Part shown: positions 44,731-56,179 of the stretch, in pieces
Layout of the letters: each line of letters opens with the position of its first letter
Numbering within the stretch: the stretch's first letter is position 1
Source: Stereum hirsutum FP-91666 SS1
Lineage: Eukaryota; Basidiomycota; Agaricomycetes; Russulales; Stereaceae
Assembly (NCBI RefSeq): GCF_000264905.1
Contig: NW_006763137.1
Span: 1,356,339 to 1,420,338, forward strand
Length of the DNA stretch: 64,000 bases
Reading direction: 5' to 3'
The notes under the pieces: generated by a model
Seen by the model: only the letters and a program-made list of their open reading frames with translations
Database searches by the model: none
Told to the model about the DNA's origin: nothing
Translations under genes and position numbers: made by a program

Positions 44731-44737
44731 TATATAA
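44731..44737 (+). promoter_or_regulatory. TATA box of the right HAD gene
   Basis: TATATAA in tacgctatataacatag, 96 bp upstream of ATG 44827. Confidence 0.6.
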
Positions 44738-44826
44738 CATAGTAAGGTCTTCCCGGTGAGTCTACGGGTGTCCACATTGTCTGCATATCCAACCGCTACC
44801 CAGAAGCATCCCCACAACGCTCATCC

Positions 44827-45875
44827 ATGACCCCTCATGTGAACCCGTTGGCTGGGGAGATCGAAGCCTTCGTATTTGATGTATTCGGCACAGTCGTCGA
44901 CTGGCTTGGTCCAGTTAGTCGAGAGATTCATCGACGTGCGACGAATCACCAGGTCGAGATGTCCGAAGGACGTAAGTGTTCTGCACTCAGTTTCGCCCAG
45001 GAATGTAACATATTCATCTTCGTACAGAGGCATCTGATTTTGCAAAGCAGTGGAGGGATGGGTATAAGAAGGAAACATTTCGTCGTTCTGCGCCGGATGC
45101 GGAGGGACCGTGGAATGTGGATATACTGAATCGCCAGGTGAGTTGTCACGACCTTCTTCATGGATCAAATTCGAGAAAAATATGGCTCACCGTGCTTTGT
45201 CTTCGTGATGTGCTTTTGGCCCATAGATCCTTGATAGTATCCTGAATGAAGAACGATGGAAGCTGCTTGCAGAAGTGTGGGATCCAGAAGAAAGAGCAGA
45301 GCTCAACCTTATATGGCATCGTCTAGAGGGTATACATAACTCCAGTACCTCATGGTGAAACCTACAAACATTCATCGCGCGTATCTCTTCCAGGCTGGCC
45401 TGATTCGTCGAAAGGTCTCTACGCCCTCAAGAAGAAACACATCATCAGCACCTGTTCGCATGGAAGTGTGAGGCTTCTTGTCGACATGGCCAAACACACT
45501 GACCTCCCGTGGGACTTTGTTTTCTCGTCCGAGTTAGTCAGCTCCTACAAACCGTATGTCTCTTCTTCAATATCGCCCTTTCGCTTCCCTTATACAGGAT
45601 CCACAACCTCACGCTACATCATGGCTCAACCCAGGAATCCCAAAGTCTATTCTGGCTTGGCACAATACCTCCAACTACCTCCGCATAAAGTAGCCATGGT
45701 TGCCGCACACGTCCACGACCTTCGTGGCGCTGCTAAGGTCGGGCTTCGAACTGTATATGTGAGGCGGGAGACAGAGGATGCGGGAGTTGGAATTGAACAG
45801 ACCGCGGGTTACAAGGCGGAGGAGTTCGACATCGTTGTGAACAGTTTGACGGAGCTTGCGAACATGTTTGCATAA
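44827..45875 (+). CDS. HAD-superfamily type II hydrolase, right copy (inverted paralogue)
   Basis: Mirror-image paralogue of 41501-42581. Motif I is EAFVFDVFGTVVDWLG, then QASDFAKQWRDGYKKETFRR, EGPWNVDILNRQ and ILDSILNEERWKLLAEVWDP. Motif II is IISTCSHGSVRLLVDMAK, then YKP plus NPKVYSG. Motif IV is VAMVAAHVHDLRGA, where the left copy has VDDL; the second Asp, of the DL pair, is kept. It ends NSLTELANMFA. Intron positions match the left copy. Frames are open throughout, so it is probably functional. The C-terminal part has diverged somewhat (KVGLRTVYVRRETEDAG against AAGLRTIYVRRGTEDAG), so the duplication is not very recent. Confidence 0.9.
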
Positions 45876-46550
45876 GGTCCGCCTCACTGCAATCAGCAAA
45901 CAGTGTAGTTGTGCAGTCCATTACCCCACCGTGAACCAGAGCCTGGAGTGGGCCGAAGATTCGAACGAGGCAACAGACAGCATGAGATTGGAGGTTTTAG
46001 AAGCAAGCACTCGAGTATCACTGAGGCATCCCAAAGCAGGCCGAAAAGCGATGTTCTGCCCCATGATTCTGTTCCAAAGGCCGACTGATGGAATGTTTAC
46101 CGTACAAGTTGCCGCCGTTTCACAGTAAATATAGGAACGAAAAACAGGAGGTTCAGTGGTCTGATAAGGCTGCGCAAGCCATAGTAATATCCAAAGAGAT
46201 TAGGCAAATAAATCCCCTGAAAAGATGCTGAAGAGAGATTATGGTGGAGTGTAAGGCGTGTGGACCACAGTCGATATTCCGAATAAAAGCGGGTGGTGGC
46301 GGCGAACAAGAAGATTCGCCGAATGCCGAGGCCCCAGGGAGAACAAAAATAGCCGAGGTGCGCATGGTCGCTGCTTTCAAAACTTCATGATGTTGAATGT
46401 TGGGCATGATAGGCGCCTCCAAGGAACGATCTCCTGAACCTGCATCCATCGAGCTATATAAATGCGAAGTCCACTGGATGATCCCCGCTCGCGGTCTTTG
46501 GCCTCCTTCCCCCACTTCACTGGTAGCGCGTTCTGCTCCTAACGACTCGG
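45876..46550. other. Intergenic, GGT promoter
   Basis: 675 bp. Carries the TATA box for the GGT gene (46455-46462). No gene is supported. Confidence 0.5.
46455..46462 (+). promoter_or_regulatory. TATA box of the GGT gene
   Basis: TATATAAA in gagctatataaatgcg, 96 bp upstream of the first ATG. Confidence 0.6.
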
Positions 46551-48828
46551 ATGCGCCTCACGATGCGGTCGTCTGCGCTGTCGCTGCTCTGCGGGCTCTC
46601 AGCCATTCATAGTACTGCTGGAGTGTCTATTCCTCGAAACCAGCAGGAAAGTTACAAATCTACCGGGAAACATGGCGCTGTAGCTAGCGAAGTCGCAGTT
46701 TGCTCTGAGTCTGGGGTTGAAATGCTCAAGATGGGTGGTACAGCGGCAGATGCGGTGAGTAGCACTTACTGCTGGTCATACTTGTTTGCATGTGGTAGGC
46801 CAGGTGCAGAGAAGTTCATATAGAAGCTGGGAGATATACCTGAATATCTGTGCAAACACACTTTTGAACTCTCGTGTCACTGTCTCTGTATTTTACTCAT
46901 AAACGTAAAGATTATTGCTACAGCACTTTGCGTCGGCACTATCGCAGCCTACCACTCCGGGATCGGAGGAGGTGGGTTCATGATGTGAGCTGACGCATAT
47001 TTCTACGATCAAACGGGACGCTGACCTTCTTCCTCAGTGTACGATCTCAAAATAGTTCGGAACATTCGTACGAAATGGTAGGTCCGATTCGTTCACGGTC
47101 GACAATCGTGGTTCCGGCTGACGTGCATGTGCTCAAATAGATTGACTTCCGTGAGACGATGCCCGGTCTCGGTAACGAGACCATGTACGTTGACAGCAAT
47201 GATACGACTGCTTCAACCGTCGGAGGACTCGCTGTCGGCACACCCGGCGAGATGCGAGGATGGGAGATGTTGCACAACCGGCACGGAAAGTTGCCATGGG
47301 CGACACTTTTCCAACCCGCTATCAAACTGGCAGGCGAAGGCTTCAAGGTCACTGTTGACCTTGCCGCTGCTCTTTCGAACAGTGAGTGTTTCTTGTTCGT
47401 CGAGTCGATTTCGCTGCACATAATTCGGACATTTTACGAAAGCTGATTATTTTTACCCTAGCCTCGTACCCCTTCCTCACGACCGACTCTCGCTGGGCCG
47501 AAATTTACGCACCTAATGGTTCCCTTCTGCTGGAGAACGACACTTGCTACCGTAAAGACTATGCCAAGACCCTCTCCACCATCGCCGAGCAAGGTCCCGA
47601 TGCATTCTACACCGGTCCGATCGCGGAAAATGTCACAGCTGCTGCCCAGGCCCGCGGAGGGATTCTCCAGATGTCTGACCTCGCGAACTATTCAGCTATT
47701 CTGAGGACCCCCTCGAATATCACGTACCGGGACAGATACAGGATCTTCTCGACCATAGCGCCGAGCTCGGGGAGTGTTGTTCTCAGCGCTTTGAAGATAT
47801 TCGAGGGTTATTCTGGGGGTGCGGAGCCCGATGACCCAGCTATCAACCTCACCACACACAGATTGATTGAGGTGGGTGTCCTTTTCCCCGGTAATAAGAG
47901 CAGTATTTTGACAGTCGGGACATCATTATAGGGCACAAAATTTGCGTACGGCCAGCGCACGACCTTCGGCGACCCTGCGTTCACAGCCAACGTCTCTGAG
48001 CTTGAGCAGTATTATCTGCAAGAAAGCACCGCAGCCGCCGTTCGCGCGAAGATCTCGGATAACACCACTTTCGCCGTTGAGTACTACGATCCGGAGAACT
48101 ATATCTCTCTCAATGACTCCGGGACATCGCATATGGCGGCTGTCGACCAGTGGGGCAACGCCGTGTCGTTGACCACGACGGTAAACTTCTATTGGGGCAG
48201 CCAAGTTATGACTGCGGATGGTATCATTTTGAACGACGAAATGGATGACTTCTCGAGGTATGTTGTTCGTCGGTGTGATTGCAGTGGGTTATGCTCAATG
48301 ACGTCTACAGCCCTGGCCAGACGAACGGCTTTGGATTCACTGCTAGCCCCATCAACTACATCAAGTACGTTTATTCTCCTCACACATCTTTCTATAACTC
48401 AAGCCTCTCTCTCTAGACCTTTCAAACGCCCACAATCCTCCATCTCTTCCTCAATTGCCGAGGACCTCCACACCGGCGAGCTCGTCATGGCCACCGGTTC
48501 TGCCGGTGGCTCCCGCATCATCACTGCAACGTTGCAAAATTTACACCACCACCTCGACCAACACATGACCGCCTACGAGTCGGTGCACCAGTCCCGATGG
48601 CATGATCAGCTCTCAGGTACAACGTACTTCGAAATCGCGGCGCCGAATTTGGGGATTGCTGGGTTCAGTAATGCGACGGTGGCGTATCTGGAGTCGATGG
48701 GATATAATGTCACATATGAGGATGAGAGCGGGAGTACCAGTCATGTTATTGTCAAGCATCTGGATACAGGGTTGTTCGAGGCAGCGAATGATCCAAGGAA
48801 GGCGGCGGGGGCTGGCGTGGCATATTAG
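46551..48828 (+). CDS. Gamma-glutamyltranspeptidase
   Basis: Transfers or hydrolyses the gamma-glutamyl group of glutathione. It enters the secretory pathway and cleaves itself into two subunits. From ATG 46551: signal peptide (MRSSALSLLCGLSAIHSTAG, with a possible alternative start at the second Met), KHGAVASEVAVCSESGVEML, KMGGTAADA, CVGTIAAYHSGIGGGGFMIV and STVGGLAVGTPGEMRGWE. Then TYRDRYRIFSTIAPSSGSVV and the self-processing Thr in LNDSGTSHMAAVDQWGNAVS. Later comes ILNDEMDDFS, spliced to SPGQTNGFGFT. The last exon has ELVMATGSAGGSRIITATLQ. Several NxS/T sites fit an extracellular or vacuolar enzyme. Roughly 590 residues and at least six introns. Intact. Confidence 0.93.
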
Positions 48829-49682
48829 GCTCGGTGTATTAGGCTCTTCGACGCTCCAGAGGGGTAAAATATCTTGTCGTTGCGTTAGACATGTTAGCAT
48901 ATTAGAACGTTGACGCGGATGATCCGCGAATTATTGACTGTCTGTCAAATGACACTGTTGGGATGCATTGTACAAGGAGGATATGTGCCACCTGATTGGT
49001 CCGGCAACTCGCGGCCCAATCCGAAATGTTGTTGTCGTCATCGATTTCCCCACATTAAAGGTTAGAAGTCGGCACTGGCACGCGCCCACATCTTCTCCCT
49101 CACCTGCACTCTCGTTTGCTCTCGCCAGCAAATCAAGCCCTTTGGCATTGTTCTCCCAATTGGTCAATATTCTCGTCCAAAAAGACACACTAGGTGATCT
49201 TGGCTGCATTGACGAGACTGGAGCCTGCCCCTGTCTGACCATTGTGGCCCTATCCACTAGCTTTCGGTCTTCCGGTGGTTGTTGTTACAGCGGTCCATAA
49301 GCTCATCTTCGTACTCCTCTGGGCTATTCATATCGGTTTGTTTTCATCAAATTCACGATCCGCATCATTACTGACGTATTTTATGGTCTACAGGGTCTAT
49401 TGAACCAATCTATACGAAGCTTCGCATAGGTGGCGTCTCAGCTCTCAGTCTCGCCATGTATCGCATAACTTGACTGACGAATAACACGGTCTCTCAGCCC
49501 TCTCGGAGTATCAAGACCTATCTCAGCTTCTTTCAGACTTTGCTGTCAACCTATTTCGTGCGTAGACCTTTCAGCGCTTGAGAAGTGCATTGCTCAACAT
49601 ATGTCTTCCATACGTAGCCCACCGGAAGGCCTCCTCCAAATTACTCCGCACCGTCACTAAGGAAGCTCATCTGGATACACAG
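48829..49682. other. Intergenic upstream of BTB gene 1
   Basis: 854 bp. A plus-strand frame at 48968-49300 and its minus-strand shadow (48931-49257) show no domain. Probably the 3' flank of GGT plus the BTB promoter. Confidence 0.4.
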
Positions 49683-50717
49683 ATGGATCCACCATCAGAA
49701 CCTTCTACCTCTTCTACACCTCGCATTTATGATGCGCAGGCGCCTTACAATCACGACGATGCGGATCTTATCCTAAGAAGCTGTGACAATGTGCGTGTTC
49801 GTCGCACCAGCAGTCTTCCCTATGCCTATTAAGAACCTCTTTCGGTGTAGGTGGACTTCCGTGTCCATCGCGTGATGATTTCGAGGGCATCTAGTGTCTT
49901 CAAAGAACTTCTATCCCTACCACAAGGCGTCTACTCGACCGGCATCCAAGCCAATATTCCAGATGATACACGAGATGGTCTCTCTATCGTCCGCATCCCC
50001 GAAGAAACAGAACACTCCCTTACCCTCCTCCTTGGGCTCTGTTACCCAGGCTACCACTCAGACTTCCGAAACGTTTCCGACGTAAAAGCCGCCCTGCGCA
50101 TCGCCGACAAGTTTCAAGTCCACAGCGTCTGGAAAGTCGAACCTCCACTGTGGCGAGCTATGGAACATGAACCAGAGACCGTCTTCCTCCTCGCTTGTCG
50201 CTGCAGTATGCCGGACCTATCCAGGGCGGCTGCGAAGCTGACCCTACGACAGATCAAGTCGGTACTGGACGTGGCGGTGAGTGACGCTGATGCAGCAGCG
50301 TACCTCCGCCTCATGCGCTACCACGCCGAATGTGTACGGGCGGCCGTTCAAGTCACGACAAACTTCGACTGGATAAACGGCTCACGAATCCCTTGTGCTA
50401 TCGGCGAGACGCAGAAAAGCGGTTCGTGCATCTGTCCGCGCATCACTCAGTGGACGGCGGGGTACTTCAATCGGAGCAGCGTCGTGTCGTACAGCATCCC
50501 GAAATGGATGATGGGATATATGGAGAGGTGCAGGGCTGCATTGGAGAAGAGTCCGCAGGGAAGCACAGTGCAGCATTGGAATAGGCTGCTCCCTTCGTTG
50601 GCGAAGGCGAGCGAGTGTGCGTCATGCAGGGAGAAGGTGTTTGAGCATATCGAGGAGTTTGGGGATTTGTTTGCGTCGATGGTGGATAAGAGGGTGGCTG
50701 CTGTGAGTGTCCTGTGA
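49683..50717 (+). CDS. BTB/POZ-domain protein 1
   Basis: A BTB/POZ protein of the expanded Agaricomycete type, possibly a cullin-3 adaptor. Exon 1 (49683-49790) ends HDDADLILRSCDN, and exon 2 resumes at 49851 with VDFRVHRVMISRASSVFKEL, the BTB core. The rest includes VRIPEETEHSLTLLLGLCYP, AALRIADKFQVHSVWKV and LMRYHAECVRAAVQVTTNFD. The C-terminal half holds spaced cysteines (GSCICPR; ECASCREKVFEHIEEF) that recur in the neighbouring BTB gene. About 324 residues. ATG 49683 is the nearest one in frame before the conserved DADLILRS. No signal peptide. Confidence 0.87.
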
Positions 50718-51387
50718 CTGTGTATGCTGGCGATGTGGTCTGGGGGTGGCGTGTCGTTGGATGCTGAGCGTTTTCGGTTCTAGGTGGATCTGCCCTGACT
50801 GGAACGATGATGGTGAGCATGATGTCTGCCCTATTCCAAAGATTCCAACTGATCCAACGGACGTAGATGTGTAGGTTTTCGACGCAGTATACCCTCTGTA
50901 CATCAGTTGTGTGCTCTAATGGTCTTCTGTACTGTATGCCATGTTTTACTAGCTTATTCTGAACGTTTTGTAGTATCATTTGTATTCGCTCCTTCCATCT
51001 CTTCAATATTGCTTGATCCCGGCACCTACCGGTGGCTCTGCATCTGCGCTCCCGCAGACTCGCCAAATTGACTCGCTTTGCTTTTTCCCGGAGCGATTCC
51101 CTTTAAGCTTTGACGCTCGATGAACACATCCAATTCCCTAACATGCCTGCACTATAAGCTCTTTGTACGCAAGATAGAACGAGTGGCTTGATTCCGATAT
51201 AAAGCCACTCCGATCATACCAACCTTGTCTATCTTGGCCTTGCGAGGCGGTCTTCAACACCAGTCAAACGCTGTTTCGGGATCTTCAGGTAAGTTATGTC
51301 TCTCACCACATCTAATCCGTAGAATAATGAGTGGCACATACTGACCTTTACGAACTTCATAAAGTCAACGCCGGCCGCGAGTGTACC
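50718..51387. other. Intergenic between the two BTB genes
   Basis: 670 bp. No gene, RNA or repeat is supported. Confidence 0.5.
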
Positions 51388-52536
51388 ATGCCCGCGACTG
51401 ATCAGGATCCTTCGTTCGAAGTCAGCGACTTCGGTCCACCGTTTGACCGCGAGAGCGCGAATGTCATCATTCGCTCCAAAGACGACGTCGACTTTCGAGC
51501 CTCTAGAGCCATTCTGGTCGAAGCATCTGAGTTCTTCCAAGACTTGTTCGTCAACGCCACTGTAGACGACGCAAGAGACGATCTCCCTATCGTCAAAGTG
51601 GAAGAGCAGCGCAATACTGTCGAATCCCTCCTTCGCTTGATATATCCCATGGACAATCCTATCGTGACAGATATATGGGAGATAGAAGCCCTCATACGCG
51701 CGCTGGACAAGTACCTTATCACGACCTACCCTCGGTTCGTCGAGAGCCTCCTCAAGGATGCGATGAGCAGAAGCCCACATTTGGTATCCGCAATAGCACT
51801 CAAGTACGACATGCCACAAATCGCGGATGACGCAGTGCTGGAGACTCTTCGCCGCCCGTTATTCTTCACCGAAGGGTACACGAACACCCGTCGCTTGTTC
51901 ACAATCATCAGTAGAGAGAGGTTCACCAGACTCATGCGGTATCATCTCGAATGCGTTTCCGAGGATTGTGCCGTTCTACGGGCCATGGAAGTGACCACGA
52001 ACCCGTCCGAGTCCAGTACTCCTTGCTCTGAGCATCTTCCCTGCGTTTGGTACCTCCCCACCACTCCTCGTGCTGATTCCGCATCTGCCGAGGCGTGGAC
52101 CAACTCGTGCAGATGCGCGAGACAGACCGGAATGGAACACGCCGCCAGTGGCACTCGATCATTCACAGTGCCTGTCTGGGTGGTCAATTTCATGCGAAAG
52201 TGCAGGGCTCTTCTCAGCGACAGGCCACATTGGGAGACATTGACGAAAGAGGGTGTGGACGATCAATTGATGGCTCCGTTTATCCAAGAGGCGGCGAGGT
52301 GTCATTGGTGCAGGAGGAGAGCACAGGAAGAACTGCCGCGATTCAGGGAGAGAATCGTTGCACTGATCAAGGAAGGAATCATATCAGTGCGTGTACTGTC
52401 ATTTTTAGCATCCATAGTCGAACTGATTCAATGCGCCATGTATATCTCTTTGGATCCTAGCAGAGAGTCGTCTCACCGTGTGGTGCCCGAGGTCGCACTA
52501 TCTCTACGAGCTAGATATTGTGCTACGCTGTGTTGA
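51388..52536 (+). CDS. BTB/POZ-domain protein 2
   Basis: Tandem relative of the preceding gene. From ATG 51388: FEVSDFGPPFDRESANVIIR, DVDFRASRAILVEASEFFQD, NTVESLLRLIYPMDNP, LDKYLITTYPRFVESLLKDA and RLMRYHLECVSEDCAVLRAM. Cysteine pairs follow in the C-terminal half (NSCRCARQTG; RCHWCRRRAQEEL), at places equivalent to those in BTB 1. The BTB core appears uninterrupted, unlike BTB 1. The last 40 codons after EGIIS may be intron read-through: gtgcgt follows ATATCA, near where BTB 1 ends, so the true C-terminus could be shorter. Frame extension upstream to 51331 has only a GTG, so I start at the ATG. Confidence 0.85.
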   Translation: MPATDQDPSFEVSDFGPPFDRESANVIIRSKDDVDFRASRAILVEASEFFQDLFVNATVDDARDDLPIVKVEEQRNTVESLLRLIYPMDNPIVTDIWEIEALIRALDKYLITTYPRFVESLLKDAMSRSPHLVSAIALKYDMPQIADDAVLETLRRPLFFTEGYTNTRRLFTIISRERFTRLMRYHLECVSEDCAVLRAMEVTTNPSESSTPCSEHLPCVWYLPTTPRADSASAEAWTNSCRCARQTGMEHAASGTRSFTVPVWVVNFMRKCRALLSDRPHWETLTKEGVDDQLMAPFIQEAARCHWCRRRAQEELPRFRERIVALIKEGIISVRVLSFLASIVELIQCAMYISLDPSRESSHRVVPEVALSLRARYCATLC

Positions 52537-52883
52537 AAAAAAATCTGATATAAACGTATTATTACTGTCCGTTGCATGAAATCTCTCGGTCAAAGAATCA
52601 CAGCCAACAGCTCTGGTCTTTCTCTTTGCAAAAGAAGACTGCAGGCGATTAGCTGTTGTTCAGTTCTGCGCGACTTCTCACGCCACAGACGCGTCGTAAA
52701 TTGGCTTCGACTTTTAGTAGGTTTACCTGGTTTTACAGACCGCTTTTCCTTGCACGACCACCACCACTAGTTTACCACATAGGGCACCTCGATCTTTCTT
52801 TGTTAATTCAAGCATTATTTTGATCGTACAACATCAATCCGCGACCGAAGTTTGTACTCGGTAATACGGAATCTGAAGCCATC
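52537..52883. other. Intergenic
   Basis: 347 bp between BTB 2 and the Rpp40 gene. Nothing notable is seen. Confidence 0.5.
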
Positions 52884-54635
52884 ATGGCTGCCAACCTCGA
52901 AACTCGCCGCACAATGATATCCACGGGCCCCTTCCCGTCTCCGGAATTGTCTCTGCTTGGGCAGAAACATCCAAGTGTCTTTCAGGCACGGTTTTCTCTC
53001 TCTTGCCTCACCATCTTATACCACGAAATGGTAGAATGAGACTTGACGTTCTCTCAAAGATAGATGTTCTCTTCCCTCGGTCGTTGCATCTTGAACAAGC
53101 TCTGAAGAACGAACGGTTTCATTCATCGTACTATACGGGCAAGGGATCTCTCTTAGATATTTTGAAAGGTGCCAGGGACCTGAAGAGGTACGCTTCGTCC
53201 TCAGTTATGCGAGTTTGAATCTCGTTCTAACCTTTCTTGGATGACCTCTCCGACTTCGTCTGGCGAAGTATTGGCAGCCTGTATGCACTTAGCACCTCTC
53301 GTCTGCTCCCGGACGTCTGGGCTATCAACAGTGGAACTCTCCACCTCAATGTGGGAAAGACGACGTACGAAGGTCTTGGTGTACAGGGCAGTAAGGTGCA
53401 TGGAGTATTCAAAGGGAAAGGGGTGGAGGAGCAGTACCGTGCGTTCATCTCTAACATGATACCAACATCACCCTTCCTATATCACCATGTTTCTCTTTTG
53501 CGCTACACTTCTGGCAGCAAGTGGATTGACTTTACTGCGCCAAAGATATCACGATCCCTCTGAATCCTTCGTCGGGAGAGGACAAGACCAAGCTCGCCCG
53601 CTTTCAGAAGATGCTGGAAACACAGAAACAAGAATGGGAGTTTGTGTTCTGCTTTGATGGCGAAGGTATGTGGTATATATATCTTCGCCCTCGACTTGGC
53701 TTGAAGTTGAATCATGTGTCATGCTTGTAGTGGACCTACCCGCCGGCCACATATTCTCTCCCACTTCGTCTACCAAACCATATTCCATCCAACCATCCGT
53801 TCATCAAGCAACGAACGTCCATGCACCTCAATTTTTGCTCTCGCAACGGCCTACCTTGAAACCTCACCCGAATAAAAAGAGGAAGCTCGCACACTCGGAA
53901 GGGGCTAAAGCCGCTGATCCTATGGACGTGGATGATTGCGTAGAACATAATACTGAGGAGCCTCAACTGGAGGATGCGATTGAGGATTGGGAAGTGAAAA
54001 TGGGTGAACTTTTCGAGTGGGTTGGAATGGCAGGACTGGGTGCACAGCGGTGAGCATTCCTTATCGTTATGTTACCAGCATCTCCTGAAGTGTCGCTTGT
54101 TGTAGGCTACAAGCTAACGACCAGGTCGACCCATATGTCGCCGTCTATATGCCACCCGCGCCCGTCGACATACAAGAAATCACCCACATGCAGTGGAAGG
54201 GCCTTATGCATCCAGTATTCGTACAAGCTCTTGTCGATGGCGTTACGTGAGTGCGTCATCCTCAACCTCATAAAATGCTCAATCTTTTCCTTCTTGACCA
54301 ACTTTTAAAGTCGCGGGTTGCGCGGCTCCGAAGAGCACACTCCCTCCCCATCTGCCTCCCGAAACCGATCGTTTGTCGCGCTTACTCTCCACGTGGCGGC
54401 ACACTCACCAGCCCCAGGTGTCAAACTCGCTTTGAAAGGCAAGGCGCCAGGTATCTCGAAGGTTCCGAGGGGACCTGGGGAGGGTGAGGACTGTGCATGC
54501 GTTATCTTGGTGCCAGAGGGTTCAGTTGGCTCGGACCACGGCATCGAGGCGATACAGGATGTGAAGGAAACAAAGGACCGGGGTCGATGGGCGATGGTTG
54601 AGAGTGTGGGGAGGTGGGATACAAGGTTCGGATGA
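52884..54635 (+). CDS. Ribonuclease P/MRP protein subunit Rpp40-like
   Basis: A protein subunit of the nuclear RNase P/MRP ribonucleoprotein that matures tRNA and rRNA. Exon 1 (ATG 52884) encodes STGPFPSPELSLLGQKHPS. The most consistent join goes to an exon at about 53060, IDVLFPRSLHLEQALKNERF. Next comes FHSSYYTGKGSLLDILKGA, spliced to SIGSLYALSTSRLLPDVW, then GTLHLNVGKTTYEGLGVQGS, the p40 hallmark. After a Lys-rich stretch (NKKRKLAHSEG) come LFEWVGMAGLGAQR, QVDPYVAVYMPPAPVDIQEI and WKGLMHPVFVQALVDGV. The C-terminal domain has FVALTLHVAAHSP and CACVILVPEGS, then DRGRWAMVESVGRWDTRFG. The 5' splice sites are provisional, and one may use a GC donor. Confidence 0.82.
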
Positions 54636-55132
54636 TCAGATGTTGATGGTGCTTTCGTGATGGCGTACTGTTGCTCTTGTTTGCATATGATGGCTAGTAC
54701 AGGAGGTGGGCATCAGTGGCAGTTGAGTGGCAGAATGGACTTATCAGTGACATAAATTTGGGCACCGTCTTGCACGCCAGTACTGGCTCACAACAAGACA
54801 TGCTCGCGTATTATTGTGATAAGAGAGGCCCTGCTGGCCAATGCAATGAGCAGAACAGTTGAGTGATTGCGATTCCATTGTTTAAGAGGCAGTGGCGTGG
54901 TGGCACCGGTACCGGAACATCGTGTGGCACAGCGGGGACAGGTTTGGATTACGTAAGCATGCTGTGCCTGAACGAACGCGTGCAAATTTTATAGAAGCGA
55001 ACAAACGCGTCGCCTGTTTCGTCTTGCCTTGTTCTTGCCCCAGCCCATCCACAGCGCTCTTATACCCCGCCTTCGCATACCCCTTTGCTTCACTTATTTA
55101 CCCCCCAAAAGTACATCACATCTATCAAAACA
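54636..55132. other. Intergenic
   Basis: 497 bp. No gene is supported. CT-rich sequence just before 55133 fits a promoter. Confidence 0.45.
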
Positions 55133-56179
55133 ATGGGCCGTTCATTCTACTCCGTCTCCCAGCCTGCTCAGCCTCAGCCACAGATTGCGTCTCCCCATCA
55201 TGAGGACGCGACCGCCAACCCGGAGATGCCCACCCCATCTTACAGAAAATGGTCTGAGGAACACCCATTCGACCCCGAATCCGAAGAGTTCTTCAACAAT
55301 GCCGTCTACGAAGCCTTCCTTCAGCCTGGTTCGCCGATTTCGCCCATGTCACCCGCGTCTCTGTCAACAGCGTCCTCGTCTGAGCGCTCTAGCTCTCGAG
55401 ACCTCTCCCCTCCGCACTTCCGTGACACGCAGGAAGACCAGCCAAGTGGAGTTGTGTCAGGAGAGTCCAATGGTCATGTTCAAGAACACGACGCGCCTCG
55501 TCGTCGTGCTCCTAGAACGAGCACGGGAAGTCACGTACCTACAAGGTTGCTCGCCACGCGCTCCGCCACCCGTACCAACATCCGCACCTACCGCCCTCTC
55601 TTCACTGAGAGTGACTCAGATGACGAACACGAGAACAACCCTACTGAGCCAGCTCCTCTTCCACTCCCGCGTCTGAGCACATCCTCCATAACCCCCATCC
55701 CTCTCCCTTCCGTCGGTCTACGCACTCGAAGTGGTCTTGCCAGCGCAAGGCCACACGATGACGTTACTCCATGGCCCCGCAGTACCCACCATCTTGCACC
55801 GTCCGACGCGGACACCCTCATACAGCCTATCACCCCTCCCCAAGCCCTCCGCGAACTCTTTGCAGAAACCGAACCATCGTTCATCGCGTCTACGCCAGTC
55901 CACGCCGGTGCAATTCCGATTCCTCTCACTCCATCTACTCCTGCGGCGAATACAAGTCTCGTAGGCGCGATGATCTCTCCTTCCCCGCCTCCCAGCGTCA
56001 CACCCAGATTGTATTCGTGGACCGGTGCCGAGGCGTTGCCTAGCCTGAGGATCCCGGAGAGTCCTAGCGCCGGTAGAGAGAGGGAGACCAGGGATAGAGG
56101 CGTCTCCACTGGTAGTCCACCCGGGAGAGGTCTGAGGACCGTGAACGGGCCGAGGAACGCGAGGTGGCCTGTCTACTAG
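55133..56179 (+). CDS. Hypothetical low-complexity protein
   Basis: A single-exon frame of 348 codons from ATG 55133. It opens MGRSFYSVSQPAQPQPQI and has one compact acidic and aromatic segment, RKWSEEHPFDPESEEFFNNA. The rest is Ser/Pro/Thr/Arg-rich and likely disordered, with an Asp/Glu cluster (LFTESDSDDEHENN). I recognise no domain. The CT-rich upstream tract, ATG context and length argue for a real gene. It could be a regulatory or scaffold protein; no function is assigned. The minus-strand frames across it are shadows. Confidence 0.65.
   Translation: MGRSFYSVSQPAQPQPQIASPHHEDATANPEMPTPSYRKWSEEHPFDPESEEFFNNAVYEAFLQPGSPISPMSPASLSTASSSERSSSRDLSPPHFRDTQEDQPSGVVSGESNGHVQEHDAPRRRAPRTSTGSHVPTRLLATRSATRTNIRTYRPLFTESDSDDEHENNPTEPAPLPLPRLSTSSITPIPLPSVGLRTRSGLASARPHDDVTPWPRSTHHLAPSDADTLIQPITPPQALRELFAETEPSFIASTPVHAGAIPIPLTPSTPAANTSLVGAMISPSPPPSVTPRLYSWTGAEALPSLRIPESPSAGRERETRDRGVSTGSPPGRGLRTVNGPRNARWPVY

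Larger units (their letters stand above)
44422..44826. other. Bidirectional promoter between NNRD and right HAD copy
   Basis: 405 bp. Its right part matches, in inverted orientation, the upstream region of the left HAD gene, including the gggccacagtggccc palindrome and the agcccgagcccctgaca string. Confidence 0.6.
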
